DNA of 64,000 bases from Azospirillum sp. B510. GTDB lineage: Bacteria; Pseudomonadota; Alphaproteobacteria; Azospirillales; Azospirillaceae. The stretch is from contig NC_013855.1 in NCBI RefSeq assembly GCF_000010725.1, forward strand, positions 62,001 through 126,000. The letters are read 5' to 3'. Shown here piece by piece: positions 8,260 through 17,381 of this stretch. How positions within the stretch are numbered: the stretch's first letter is position 1; each line of letters opens with the position of its first letter. The notes beneath the pieces are model-generated. The model did not search any database. It was not told the origin of the DNA and saw only the letters and a list, made by a program, of their open reading frames with translations. The position numbers and the translations under genes are program-made.

Positions 8260-8532
8260 TCATGCCCCTCCGTCTTTAAGGTTCGGCGTAGGGGCTGCCG
8301 GATCGGTGGACCCATTCCGATGGGCCGACCGCCGCGCCCTCTTGACGCGGTCGATAGCCGCCAGAGCGGCGGGGAGCGTCTCGATCAGCCTCTGGTGCGC
8401 CATGATCACGGTGTCCGCCTCCTCGGGCGACAGCGAGGTGATGGTCTCTTCCACAAGGTTCCGCGGGCGCTCCGTCAGAGGCAGGCTATCGATCACGGCG
8501 CGCAATGCCTGGGTGCGGGTCGGGTCGAGCAT
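8260..8532 (-). CDS. hypothetical helical protein
   Basis: The start at ATG 8532 (MLDPTRTQALRAVIDSLPLT) is chosen because GAGGAGAGG lies 4 bp upstream; the frame is open to 8586. The 90-residue product is helical with a basic tail (DRVKRARRSAHRNG). No family is recognised. It is in the same minus-strand group as its neighbours and the upstream gene ends about 50 bp before it. Confidence 0.5.
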   Translation of the reverse strand: MLDPTRTQALRAVIDSLPLTERPRNLVEETITSLSPEEADTVIMAHQRLIETLPAALAAIDRVKRARRSAHRNGSTDPAAPTPNLKDGGA

Positions 8533-8582
8533 GGGCCTCTCCTCGGAGTGAGCTGGTTCCATGGGCGGGTTCATGGCTTGGG

Positions 8583-9146
8583 TCATCCATCACAACCGAC
8601 AGAGCGTTCAGCCCGTGCGCTGTTGGAGATGTTGGTCGGGTGCTGCGCGGGCAGGTCGAGGCTTGGCATGCTGAAGAGACGGTTCCATAGACGGTCAGCC
8701 AGGCCATCGAGGTCGCGCAGACAGACGTCCTCCCCACTCGGGCGGATACCGACCAGCTGCCCAAAGAACATGGCAGCCGAATAGAGACCGGCGCGATCGG
8801 TGACGACTGTCAGGATGGCGAGGTATGGGTGTGGCTCTTCGCCGAGGTCGATGGGCCGCATCCTTGGGCTCGTGTCCGGGTCCACGACATCCTCCGTCTC
8901 CCACCGGCATTGGCGGCGGTACAGCCGGCCATCAGGGCTGAGCCTGTAGCGGCCATCTCCGGATTCCAGCGTCAGCGACTTGGCTTGGCATGTGCCCGGC
9001 GCCAAGCCATCCGGGAGCGGCACCTGGACGATGATCGTAACGCAAAGGCCCACAGCAGGCTCATCTCCGTCCGTCGGCGGTCGGTATTCCATTGGCCTGA
9101 GCTGTTCGGGAAGTTCTGGCGGAGGCAACATGCCGTAGCTTCGCAC
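8583..9146 (-). CDS. hypothetical protein
   Basis: The 187-residue soluble protein (GTG 9146; ATG 9131 is an alternative) has no motif I recognise. It contains SLTLESGDGRYRLSPDGRLYRRQCRWE, a beta-rich segment, and a C-terminal helical region (LRDLDGLADRLWNRLF). It heads the three-gene minus-strand group that continues through 8532 and 8189. Function is unknown. Confidence 0.5.
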   Translation of the reverse strand: MRSYGMLPPPELPEQLRPMEYRPPTDGDEPAVGLCVTIIVQVPLPDGLAPGTCQAKSLTLESGDGRYRLSPDGRLYRRQCRWETEDVVDPDTSPRMRPIDLGEEPHPYLAILTVVTDRAGLYSAAMFFGQLVGIRPSGEDVCLRDLDGLADRLWNRLFSMPSLDLPAQHPTNISNSARAERSVGCDG

Positions 9147-9340
9147 CCGAAAGTGATTCCGGCTTCAGCGAATATTGTATAAATAAACTCCGTGTATCCG
9201 GCGTCAACCCGGAATGCAGCCGTCCGTCCACCGGATGCTCCCGCGCGGGCTCCGTCCTGCTGCCGGCATCTCCGGACGCTGATGTGCCGGGAGTGCTGGA
9301 TGCGCCTGTGCCGGCTCCATTCCTTCAGAAGGACCCTTCC

Positions 9341-9589
9341 ATGACCGTGACCGGTTACGGCCAGACCTACGCCGAAGCATTGGCCGATGCGGAATCGAAA
9401 CTCCAACCCGAGCGCGATGCCGAAACCGTCGGACAGATCGGCGGCGGCATCTTCGGCCTGCTGGTCGGCGCCATCCTCAGCACAGGCTGGCTGCTGGCCA
9501 ACGCCGCGCTGCGCCCCATCGCCGGCGCCGCCTATCTGGTGTTGGCCGGGGCGATTGGCTGGTCAACGCCGTGGCCGACCTCATCCTAG
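9341..9589 (+). CDS. small membrane protein
   Basis: The ATG at 9341 follows AGAAGGA at good spacing, giving 82 residues (MTVTGYGQTYAEALADAESK...). A hydrophilic N-terminal helix precedes two hydrophobic segments (about residues 31-52 and 58-74). Its 3' end overlaps the next membrane-protein gene by 19 bp, so the two are probably co-translated. No family is recognised. Confidence 0.5.
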   Translation: MTVTGYGQTYAEALADAESKLQPERDAETVGQIGGGIFGLLVGAILSTGWLLANAALRPIAGAAYLVLAGAIGWSTPWPTSS

Positions 9590-10038
9590 GCGGGGTCGAG
9601 ACTGGCCTGATCGGCCTGCTCCTCCTTATGATGGTCAAGATCGCGCTTCTCGGTCTGTTCATCGGGCTCGCCTTCCAGTCGCGTTCGGCGATGCTCAGTC
9701 TGGAACTGGTCGAGGCCCGCCTGCTCCATGGCTGCTTCGCCGCCAGCCCGGCCATCGGCATGATTCTTCACATCCTGCTCTATGGTCTGACCGCTGTCGG
9801 TGGCTACCTCTTCGCCGCAGTCCTGATCCGGCGCGGTGCCTCGCTGATCCTGGAGCGGCAGGCCTTTGTCCAGTCCTTCGGCATCGAGGACACGCTGATG
9901 ATGGTGGTCAATGGTCCCGCGCCGCCCTGGGCGATGGTGGTGGCCATCATCGCGGCGGTCGTCGCCCTGGTGCGACGACGCTATTTCCATCCCTTCGCCC
10001 GGCATTTCACCCTGTTGGGACGGCTGCGACCGGCATAG
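9571..10038 (+). CDS. multi-pass membrane protein of unknown function
   Basis: The 155-residue protein (GTG start) has four predicted transmembrane segments at about residues 9-35, 58-90, 110-116 plus 118-135. It ends with a basic tail (RRRYFHPFARHFTLLGRLRPA). It overlaps the upstream small membrane gene, suggesting a two-gene unit. No family is recognised. Confidence 0.5.
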   Translation: MADLILGGVETGLIGLLLLMMVKIALLGLFIGLAFQSRSAMLSLELVEARLLHGCFAASPAIGMILHILLYGLTAVGGYLFAAVLIRRGASLILERQAFVQSFGIEDTLMMVVNGPAPPWAMVVAIIAAVVALVRRRYFHPFARHFTLLGRLRPA

Positions 10039-10077
10039 GCGATCATCCGCGCGACGTCATCGGCCCGCCGGTGCCGG

Positions 10078-10434
10078 CTATGGCCGCTTGCCGTCCGGAT
10101 GCAGCAGGGTCAGGGCCTCGACCTGCCGAAGCGCCACCTCGGCCTCCCGGTCGCTCAGGCCGCGCAGCACCTCGCGCAGCCGCATGTCGGTGGCGGCCCG
10201 GGCCGGTGACACCACCGCCTCGCCGTCGTCGAAGAAGTCGACCAGCGGCACGTCCAGGCGGCGCGACAGGCGGTCGAGCGTCTCCAGCGCCGCAAGCACC
10301 CGGCCCCGCTCGATGTTGCTCACCGTCTCGACGCTGCGGTCGATCGCCGCAGCCACATCCTCTTGGCTGAGGGCTCGGCTCTCGCGCAAGGCCCGCAACC
10401 GTTTTCCTATCCTGCGTTTCAGGTCATCGCTCAT
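10078..10434 (-). CDS. XRE-family helix-turn-helix regulator
   Basis: This 118-residue DNA-binding protein has a classic XRE helix-turn-helix at residues 8-62 (RLRALRESRALSQEDVAAAI, then SVETVSNIERGRVLAALETL and VPLVDFFDD). The C-terminal half is helical and may mediate dimerisation. It diverges from the thioredoxin-fold gene at 10568; the 133-bp gap holds a TAATAGGAA core on the minus strand (10480-10488). It probably regulates itself and/or the divergent exported-protein genes. No cognate toxin is adjacent. Confidence 0.8.
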   Translation of the reverse strand: MSDDLKRRIGKRLRALRESRALSQEDVAAAIDRSVETVSNIERGRVLAALETLDRLSRRLDVPLVDFFDDGEAVVSPARAATDMRLREVLRGLSDREAEVALRQVEALTLLHPDGKRP

Positions 10435-10567
10435 GAGCCGGAGTTTCGTTCCGGGTAAGCGGCTTGACCACGAAACGGATTCCTATTATGCAACGATCAC
10501 TTGAAATCGGATCGAAGTCGGAGCTGAACTGCGTCCGGCCCGGACCTGCCACTGCCGGGGACCCATC

Positions 10568-11269
10568 ATGCCGTCCGTCTTCTCTGCCGCTGTTCGGATC
10601 GGCGCCATCCTGTTCACCGCGGCGCCGGCGTTCGCAGCTTCCGTGACGATGCTAGGGGTTTCGCCGCTCCAGGCCCAATCCTATGGCTTCGCCGTCGGCG
10701 ATCGGCTGCCCGTCTTCCGCTATCACGGCGAGGACGGCGTCGCCCATCGCACCGACGAGTTCCGGGGCCGCTGGTTCCTGTTCAAGCGCGGTGCCGACTG
10801 GTGCGTGCCCTGTCTGGCGGAGCGCCCGGGGCTGGACGCCTTCATGCGGGTCCATCCCGAGGTCCCCGTGGTGATGATAGTGGCGGTCAGCCGGGCCAGC
10901 CCCGCCGGTGCCGACCCGCAGCGGCAGATGCAGCGCGACGTCGCCCACCAGCGTAGCCACGGCTTCGACCCACGCATCGTCGCGGTCCAGGACGGCCGCC
11001 AACCAAGCCAGGACGAGCTGCCGGCGCCCAAGGAGATCGAACCGGTGCCGTTGACCGCCGTCATCGATCCCAATGGCGTCATCGCCGCGCTGTGGACCAC
11101 GACCCACCGCTACGAGCGCTTCCACGAGCGCAAGGGCATCGCCGGCCGGCGGGAGCCTCGCTTCGGCGACTATGTCGAGGCGGTGCTGCTCTGCAAGGGA
11201 GCCGCCCTGTCCACCGTCGGCGAGGAGTCCCGGACGCTCGCCCGCAGCCTCGACGCCTCTTGTTCCTGA
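10568..11269 (+). CDS. exported thioredoxin-fold (redoxin/TlpA-like) protein
   Basis: The 233-residue protein has an N-terminal export signal (hydrophobic residues 8-24, with alternative cleavage after APAFA or later after PLQAQ). The redox motif WCVPC appears in FLFKRGADWCVPCLAERPGL, the TlpA/AhpC-type position. A downstream segment LTAVIDPNGVIAALWTT fits the cis-Pro-equivalent region of this fold. A periplasmic thiol-disulfide role is likely; the partner is unknown. It is the first of four plus-strand genes for exported or surface proteins. Confidence 0.75.
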   Translation: MPSVFSAAVRIGAILFTAAPAFAASVTMLGVSPLQAQSYGFAVGDRLPVFRYHGEDGVAHRTDEFRGRWFLFKRGADWCVPCLAERPGLDAFMRVHPEVPVVMIVAVSRASPAGADPQRQMQRDVAHQRSHGFDPRIVAVQDGRQPSQDELPAPKEIEPVPLTAVIDPNGVIAALWTTTHRYERFHERKGIAGRREPRFGDYVEAVLLCKGAALSTVGEESRTLARSLDASCS

Positions 11270-11295
11270 TCCTGCGTTTCCGGAAAGCCACCGCC

Positions 11296-12579
11296 ATGGT
11301 GAACATTTACACTCCCACCGCCCAGGACGGCCTGAGCAGCGCCGAGATCGTCCTCTACGACCAGTTGATGGACTACCGGGCCCAGTTGGGGTTGCCGGCC
11401 ATCCCGCTGTCGAAGGCCCTGACCACCACCGCGGCCCGCCACGTCGTCGACATCGCCGACAATCTCGGCACCGCCGTGCCCGACCAATCGCCGGGCGAGA
11501 GCCGTGCCCACAGCTGGAGCGATGCCGCGTACAACGCCAAGGACGCGACCAGCTATGGCGCGATGTGGGGGGCGCCGGCGCGTCTGGGCACCGGCTATGC
11601 CGGCTATGGCTTCGAGAATCTCATCACCGGGACCGGCAGCGTCGTGCGTGGCACGCCGGAGCAGACGGCCTCCGTGCTCCTCACTGCCTGGAAGATGAGC
11701 CCCAGCCACAACGCCGTCATGACGAACCAGGGCGATTGGAAGCCCTACAGCTGGAACGCGGTCGGCGTCGCCGTCTATAAGAACTCGGCGGCGATCTGGT
11801 TCGGCCGCGAGGCCGATCCCACCGGGGGTCCCGCCATCGACGGCTTCGACCCGCTGCGCTACCTCGCCGGCAATGCCGACCTCGCCCGGGTGATCGGCAC
11901 CGACAGCGCCGCCGCGCGGTCGCATTACATCCAATCCGGTGCCCGCGAAGGCCGGTCGACGACCGCTTTCAACCCCTACCAGTATCTTGCCGGCTATGGC
12001 GACCTGATGGCCGCCTTCGGCAGCGACGCCCAGGCGGCCGGGATCCATTACATCCAGTCCGGCCTGCGGGAGGGACGCAGCGCGACGGCGTTCAATGCGG
12101 ACGCCTATCTCGCCTCGAACCCCGACCTTTTGGCCGCCTTCGGCTCCGACCGCAATGCCGCCTCCCGGCATTACATTGATTCCGGCCGGGCAGAGCAGCG
12201 CCGTCTCGATGGCTTCGACGCCACGGCATACGAGCGGGCCAATCCCGACATTGCCGCCGCCTTCGGCGCCGACCTGACGGCGGCGACGCGCCATTATGTC
12301 GAGTACGGCTACCGCGAGCACCGCAGGACCGCCGTCCAGCCGGTCGCTGCCCAGGGGGCTCCGTTGGCCGGACCGGGTGCCGACAGCTTGCAGTCCTCGG
12401 CTCCGGTGGAGGAGAGCGACCCGATGATCGGACGGCTGGGCGAGGCGCCCGTCGACCTCACCTGGACAGCTGGGATGCTCGCCGCTCCCTTGGCGGCCCC
12501 GTTGTCGGGGATCGGGATGGGAGCGTTCCCCCGCTCCGATGCACAGGGCCTGACGCTCGCCTTCGCCGGGCCGGTCTGA
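11296..12579 (+). CDS. CAP-domain protein with four tandem repeats
   Basis: The 427-residue protein starts MVNIYTPTAQDGLSSAEIVL. Residues 15-170 form a CAP (SCP/PR1) domain, with the tail GVAVYKNSAAIWFG typical of its last strand. Residues 184-343 are four repeats of about 41 residues with consensus FDxxxYLAxNxDLxAAFGxDxxAAxxHYIxxGxxEGR, a module seen in alphaproteobacterial secreted and RTX-type proteins. No N-terminal signal peptide is visible, so a non-Sec export route or a C-terminal signal is possible. The frame is open upstream to 11092, but that part overlaps the previous gene. Confidence 0.75.
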   Translation: MVNIYTPTAQDGLSSAEIVLYDQLMDYRAQLGLPAIPLSKALTTTAARHVVDIADNLGTAVPDQSPGESRAHSWSDAAYNAKDATSYGAMWGAPARLGTGYAGYGFENLITGTGSVVRGTPEQTASVLLTAWKMSPSHNAVMTNQGDWKPYSWNAVGVAVYKNSAAIWFGREADPTGGPAIDGFDPLRYLAGNADLARVIGTDSAAARSHYIQSGAREGRSTTAFNPYQYLAGYGDLMAAFGSDAQAAGIHYIQSGLREGRSATAFNADAYLASNPDLLAAFGSDRNAASRHYIDSGRAEQRRLDGFDATAYERANPDIAAAFGADLTAATRHYVEYGYREHRRTAVQPVAAQGAPLAGPGADSLQSSAPVEESDPMIGRLGEAPVDLTWTAGMLAAPLAAPLSGIGMGAFPRSDAQGLTLAFAGPV

Positions 12580-12625
12580 TCGGCATGAGCATTCCAAACC
12601 ATTCTCTCATAGTCACGAGGGCCGT

Positions 12626-13213
12626 ATGACCAGATTGAAGTGGGCTGCCGTTACGCTGTGTGCCGCCACCTTGTCGCTGGCGGCATGCCAGACCTCCCGT
12701 CCCGTCGACCGCTCCCAGCTTGCGGGCATCGCCCTGGCCGACAGGGCGTATGCCGATGAGGCGGCCGACTGGGGCATTTCGCCGCGCGGCACGCTGCTGG
12801 TCGGCGGCTATCACGCCCGCACGCCGACGGCGGTTCCGGGCGCGCGGACCATCGCGACCGCGGACCTCTTGCGGCTGCTCACCACCGACCCGTCGGTGGT
12901 GCTGGTCGACGTGTTGGGCGGGTCCGCCCATCCCGGTCTGCCGCAGTCGGTCTGGCTGGTGGACGCCGGGCTGGGCAAGGGCTTCGACGATCCGCTGCAG
13001 GCCAAGCTCGGTGAGCGGCTGGCCCAGCTCACCGGCGGCGACCGGCAGCGGCCGGTCGTCTTCTACTGCCTGTCGGCGGAATGCTGGCTGTCCTACAACG
13101 CCTCGCTGCGGGCCGTGGCGCTCGGCTACCGCTCCGTCCTCTGGTACCGCGGTGGCATCGAGGCGTGGAGGGCGGCCGGACTGCCGATGGCGCCGGCTAT
13201 TGGCGGCTGGTAG
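12626..13213 (+). CDS. rhodanese-like lipoprotein with CXXCW-type motif
   Basis: The 195-residue protein has a lipoprotein signal peptide (MTRLKWAAVTLCAATLSLAAC, lipobox LAAC with Cys21). The remainder is rhodanese-like: VVLVDVLGG near the centre and an active loop YCLSAECWLSYN followed by GYRSVLWYRGGIEAWRAAGLP. This matches the family of CXXCW-motif proteins associated with PQQ-dependent catabolism, although no PQQ genes are in the window. It is probably anchored in the periplasm. It sits 46 bp after the CAP-domain gene. Confidence 0.7.
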   Translation: MTRLKWAAVTLCAATLSLAACQTSRPVDRSQLAGIALADRAYADEAADWGISPRGTLLVGGYHARTPTAVPGARTIATADLLRLLTTDPSVVLVDVLGGSAHPGLPQSVWLVDAGLGKGFDDPLQAKLGERLAQLTGGDRQRPVVFYCLSAECWLSYNASLRAVALGYRSVLWYRGGIEAWRAAGLPMAPAIGGW

Positions 13214-13254
13214 GCGACCAGCGAGAGAAACCAACCATCAAGGAGACGGGGATA

Positions 13255-13611
13255 ATGCGACGGATTGGAGGCGCGATGTTGCTGCTCGGCACGCTGACAG
13301 GGCAAGCGGTTGCCGCCGACACGCGGCATGACGGCACCTGGACCGGCACCTATCATCCGGTGCAGGCGCTTGGAGCGAAGTGCAACACCAATACAACCAA
13401 ACGCAGCATGGTTGTGAAGGATGGCGTGGCGACGATGCGCACCACCAGTGCCCGTAACGGGGCCGAGCGCGTCTACACCGGCACCATCAACGGCGACACG
13501 CTGGACATGGTGTCGGAGGATGAGCTGATCTATTCCGGCACCTTCTCCGGCAATCATTATCGGGCTCTTGGAAATTTTGTGTGGATGAGTAGAAGGTGTT
13601 TGGGGATGTGA
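13255..13611 (+). pseudogene. small secreted protein, 3' end replaced by the ISL3 element
   Basis: A good ribosome site (AAGGAGA) precedes ATG 13255. The product has a signal peptide (MRRIGGAMLLLGTLTGQAVAA) and a beta-rich body (GTWTGTYHPVQAL). The native frame ends at 13561, where the ISL3 element begins; the last 17 residues (LGNFVWMSRRCLGM region) are encoded by IS DNA. The gene is therefore 3'-truncated, although it remains open. Function is unknown. Confidence 0.6.
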
Positions 13612-15404
13612 TGTTCGCGTTAGGCGTGAGCCAAGACCCGACTGCGTAGGAGATCGAAGCCGGCACGGCCGTACATATCCCGCTTGATGACCTTGAGCCG
13701 ATTGACGTGGCCCTCGACTTGCCCGCTACTCCACGGCTCGGTGAGCGCGGCGCGCACGGCGTCCTCGTCGCGCCGGATGCCGGCGGCGAACGGCCCCAGG
13801 GCACTGGCCTCCGCCTCACGCAGCCAGCCGTCGAACATGGTCGGCGTCTTGTCCTTCACCATCGTCGTGAAGCGGCTGATCAGGTCGGCGGCGGTGGCGA
13901 TGGCGGGCGAGTGGTCCCGCAAGGAGACGACGAACTGGCGGTCCTCCTCGGAAAGCACGTCGAGGTCGACGGTTAGCAGGCGCACTGCCCGCCGAGGCGT
14001 CGGTGGCTCCGTAACTCTGGTCGCCGCCGAGTGACGCCTCGGTCCTGTGGATTTTCTGAGGCTCGGGTCCTCTCGCCGCCGCTGCATCGCCCAGTTCCGC
14101 ACAACGGAATATTGTCCGGCAAAGCCCTGGCCCTTGAGGTCGCGCCAGAGCGCTGCCCCATTGTGACACCCGGCTTGCCAACGCTCCTCCAGATGGGCGC
14201 GATACGGGTCGAGGATGCTGGTCGCGCGAGCGGCATGGCGCCATGTCGGTGCATGGCCGGCCCGCAACCAGCGGCGCACCGTCTTGCGTTCGATCCCGGT
14301 GGTGCGGGCAATGGCTTTCAGCGCCATGCCCTGTTCACGCAAGCGCGCAACTTCGGCGAAGCGGGCGTCGCGGCGCTCCTGCGCAGCCCGCGACCGCCGC
14401 TCTGCGGCTCGCAACGGCCGTTCGGTTTCGGATGCAGTGGCTGGTCCCGAGTTGTTCTCCTCCAGCGTCAGCGGTTCCGGTTTCAGGGCGGCCGTTTGAG
14501 CGGCCTCGCGCAGATCGCGGTGATGATGCTCGAGAACCCCGCGCAGGGCGTCGCTCGCGTTTCGCAGCAAATGCCACCGGTCCGCGACCTGGATCGCTTC
14601 GGGAGCACCACGGGCGGCCCCCTCGGCGTAGGCGCCGGCGCGGTCACGGGCGACGACGGAGATGCCGGGGTGCATCATGAGCCATGCCGCCAAGGTGTCG
14701 GCACTGCGGTCGGGCAACAGGTCGATGACCCGCCGACGCTCCAGATCGCACAGGATCGTGCCGTAGCGATGCCCCTTACGCCAAGCCCAATCGTCCACGC
14801 CCAGCACAGTGACCGGAGGGATCGGCTTGGTTCCGCCGGCGCGAACGCGATGCAACAGCGTCGTTCGGCTGATCGGCATTCCCATCGCCGTGGCATGACG
14901 GGCGCCAGGGTTGCCGCCTAGGGCCAAGCCGATGGACCGGTGCACCGAGCGCAGCCGGTCGGTCTGCCGGCCTCGCCGTTGCGCGATGCCCGGCAATGAC
15001 TCGGCAAAGGTCCGCCGGGAACAGGTCGGCGCCGTGCAACGGAAACGACGGACCCGGACCAGCAGGACGGTGGGGCGGCCGAAACACGCGAGGTCGCCGA
15101 GGCTGCGCCAGTAGGAACCGTGAATCCGCCGAGATGGCGTCCCACACGCGGTACAGGGAGCCGACACCGTCGTCTGCTGTGCGCGCAACGTGATGCGTGG
15201 GGAGCCATGGTCGATCTGGTCAATGATATGGAGACCAGGAAGAAAGCCAATCGAATGCAGGGAAAGGTTCAAGGAGAGGACCGTGTCAAGGATACGCTTC
15301 CTCTCATATAGCGATCCGCAAACTTCGAAGGGCTCCGCCTACTTTCGACTGCTTCGGGCTGCAACCTCAACCCCTGATTGATCACACAAAATTTCCAAGA
15401 GCCC
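13562..15404 (-). mobile_element. ISL3-family insertion sequence at a rearrangement junction
   Basis: The 1843-bp element has perfect 22-bp inverted ends starting GGGCTCTTGGAAATTTTG. The family normally makes an 8-bp duplication, but the flanks differ: TCATTATC on the left (13554-13561) and AGCTCTAC on the right (15405-15412). Genes on both sides are truncated and unrelated to each other. This is the signature of recombination between two copies, with deletion or inversion, rather than a simple insertion. Confidence 0.9.
13620..15272 (-). CDS. ISL3-family transposase
   Basis: The 550-residue transposase has an N-terminal zinc-binding region (CTACGTPSRRIHGSYWRSLG, then RFRCTAPTCSRRTF), catalytic segments VLGVDDWAWRKGHRYGT and VVARDRAGAYAEG, and the C-terminal Glu block SSGQVEGHVNRLKVIKRDMY. 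A helix-turn-helix insert lies near residues 300-330 (ALKAIARTTGIERKTVRRWL). The length is normal for long ISL3 members and no lesion is visible. Confidence 0.93.
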   Translation of the reverse strand: MNLSLHSIGFLPGLHIIDQIDHGSPRITLRAQQTTVSAPCTACGTPSRRIHGSYWRSLGDLACFGRPTVLLVRVRRFRCTAPTCSRRTFAESLPGIAQRRGRQTDRLRSVHRSIGLALGGNPGARHATAMGMPISRTTLLHRVRAGGTKPIPPVTVLGVDDWAWRKGHRYGTILCDLERRRVIDLLPDRSADTLAAWLMMHPGISVVARDRAGAYAEGAARGAPEAIQVADRWHLLRNASDALRGVLEHHHRDLREAAQTAALKPEPLTLEENNSGPATASETERPLRAAERRSRAAQERRDARFAEVARLREQGMALKAIARTTGIERKTVRRWLRAGHAPTWRHAARATSILDPYRAHLEERWQAGCHNGAALWRDLKGQGFAGQYSVVRNWAMQRRREDPSLRKSTGPRRHSAATRVTEPPTPRRAVRLLTVDLDVLSEEDRQFVVSLRDHSPAIATAADLISRFTTMVKDKTPTMFDGWLREAEASALGPFAAGIRRDEDAVRAALTEPWSSGQVEGHVNRLKVIKRDMYGRAGFDLLRSRVLAHA

Positions 15405-16147
15405 AGCTCTACTTCAACTACGACACCCCGGCCCTGAAGGACAAGCGGGTGCGGCTGGCGATCGCCCACGCGATCGACCTCAACCGGCTGCTGAACGTGG
15501 TCTATTTCGGCTACGGCCTTGTCGCCCCGGCGGCGGTCAGTCCGGAGCTGACGCGCTTCACCGATCCGTCGATCAAGCCGTATCCCATCGACCTCGCCAA
15601 GGCCAACAAGCTGCTGGACGAGGCGGGCTTTCCGAAGAAGGCGGACGGCACACGGCTGTCGCTGCGGCTCTACTGCAACCCGTTCAATGGTCAGGCGGCC
15701 GGCGACTTCGTCAAGCAGGCGCTGGGCCGGATCGGCATCGCGGTGGATTTTCAGTTCTTCGACTTCTCCACCTACATCCAGAAGGCATACACCGGCCGCG
15801 AGTTCGACCTGACGCTGGAATCGCTGTCCAACACCTTCGACCCTACGCCAGGCGTGCAGCGGGTGTTCTGGTCGAAGAACTTCAAGATCGGGCTGCCCTT
15901 CTCCAACGCCTCCCACTACGAGAACCCGGAGGTCGACCGGCTGCTGGAAGCGGCGGCGGTGGAGCCGGACGTCGAGAGGCGCCGCCAGCTGTGGATTGAC
16001 CTGCAGCGCTTCCTCTACGAGGACGTGGCGGCCGTGCACCTGATCGCGCCGGCCGGGGTCACCCTGTTCAGCAAGAAGGTCAAAAACCACACGCTGGGCG
16101 TTGCCGGCATCAACGCGAGCTTTGCCGACGTCTACATCGAGAAGTGA
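15405..16147 (+). pseudogene. 5'-truncated family 5 solute-binding protein of a peptide-type ABC transporter
   Basis: Reading in frame from the IS boundary gives QLYFNYDTPALKDKRVRLAI and continues to the stop at 16147. This is the C-terminal 245 residues or so of an SBP_bac_5 protein; about half of the gene, including the signal peptide, is gone. GTG 15449 is only an internal codon. Downstream genes encode the matching permeases and ATPases. An intact relative lies at 55259-56824. Without its N-terminal lobe the product cannot bind substrate normally. Confidence 0.85.
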
Positions 16148-16177
16148 CGGGACGGCCGGCAGCCGGAGGGGGGCACC

Positions 16178-17371
16178 ATGACAGCAACCATCGTCGATGC
16201 GCGCGGAAATCCGGACTCCTGGCTGGCGGAGGCCGCGCGGTTGCGCGCCCTGTTCGCCGCGGAGTCGGTCGTCAACGATCAGGACGGCGGCCAGCCGCTT
16301 GCCCAAATCCATGCCTTGAAGAACAGCGGACTGCTGACCATCGGGGTTCCCGTCAGCCATGGCGGACCGGGAGCCTCCTGGGCGGTGCTGCTGCGCATCG
16401 TGCGGGAGCTTGCCAAGGCGGACGGGTCGATCGCGCACCTCTACGGCTATCACAACAACTTCCTGCACGGTCTGCTGACCATGGCGGCGCCCGACCAGCA
16501 GCGCGACTGGATGACCAGCACGCTGGCCGGAAACTGGATCTGGGGCAATTCGGTCAACACCTTCTCCCACAGCCTGTTCGGCCGGCGGGACGGCAACTGG
16601 TGGGTTCTGAACGGACGCCGGCCCTTCTCCTCGGGCAGCCATGTCGCCGACGCGCTGGTCATCGCCTGGGAAGACGAGGTTACCGATGCCCGCCATTTCG
16701 CCGCCATCACCGCAGGGCGGCAGGGGCTGACCATCGAGCACGACTGGGATGGGATCGGGCAACGCCAGACCGGATCCGGCACCGTCACCTACACCGATGT
16801 CCCGATCCATGTCAGCGAGGTGCTGTCCAATCCGGCGCTGGCCGGCCGGCCGATCACCACCCTGGGACCCCTGCAACAGCAGAGCGTCCTGCTCAACGTC
16901 TTCATCGGCCAGGCGATCGGCGCGCTGGAGGAGGCGCGCGGCTACACCCTCAGCAAAAGCCGTCCCTGGATCCATTCCGGTTGCGAGCGGCATGTCGACG
17001 ATCCCTGGATCAAGCGGGTCTACGGCGAACTCCATATCCGGCTGCGCGCGGCGGAGCTGCTGGCCGACGCCGCTCTCGATGCGCTGTCCGCCGCCTGGGC
17101 GAAGGGGGGCGCGCTGACCGCGGCGGAACGCGGCGAGGCCGCCATCACGGTGGCCGCCGCAAACGTTCAGGCCGGTGACGTGGCGCTGGAGGTCACCCAG
17201 CGGATTTTCGAGGTGATGGGCGCCCGCTCGGCCACGCGGACCAACGGTTTCGATCGCTGGTGGCGCAATGTGCGCACCCACACGCTGCACAATCCGGCGG
17301 AATACAAGACCCGCAATGTCGGGCATTGGTTCCTGACCGGCGAATTCCCCGAACCCGGCACCTTCCAGTGA
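16178..17371 (+). CDS. SfnB/DszC-like acyl-CoA-dehydrogenase-fold flavin oxidoreductase
   Basis: This 397-residue protein has the acyl-CoA dehydrogenase fold, but its C terminus (FDRWWRNVRTHTLHNPAEYK, then VGHWFLTGEFPEPGTFQ) is characteristic of the DszC/SfnB group, reduced-flavin-dependent monooxygenases acting on organosulfur compounds. The segment LAKADGSIAHLYGYHNNFLH matches the flavin/substrate side of the group. It follows the truncated binding protein by 30 bp and precedes the permease genes by 10 bp, so it belongs to this transport operon. The expected role is oxygenation of an imported sulfur compound during sulfur limitation; the substrate is unknown. Confidence 0.8.
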   Translation: MTATIVDARGNPDSWLAEAARLRALFAAESVVNDQDGGQPLAQIHALKNSGLLTIGVPVSHGGPGASWAVLLRIVRELAKADGSIAHLYGYHNNFLHGLLTMAAPDQQRDWMTSTLAGNWIWGNSVNTFSHSLFGRRDGNWWVLNGRRPFSSGSHVADALVIAWEDEVTDARHFAAITAGRQGLTIEHDWDGIGQRQTGSGTVTYTDVPIHVSEVLSNPALAGRPITTLGPLQQQSVLLNVFIGQAIGALEEARGYTLSKSRPWIHSGCERHVDDPWIKRVYGELHIRLRAAELLADAALDALSAAWAKGGALTAAERGEAAITVAAANVQAGDVALEVTQRIFEVMGARSATRTNGFDRWWRNVRTHTLHNPAEYKTRNVGHWFLTGEFPEPGTFQ

Positions 17372-17381
17372 GGTTCCCGCC

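Noticed and set aside
13554..15412. 8-bp target duplication for the ISL3 element
   Set aside because: The two 8-bp flanks are different sequences.
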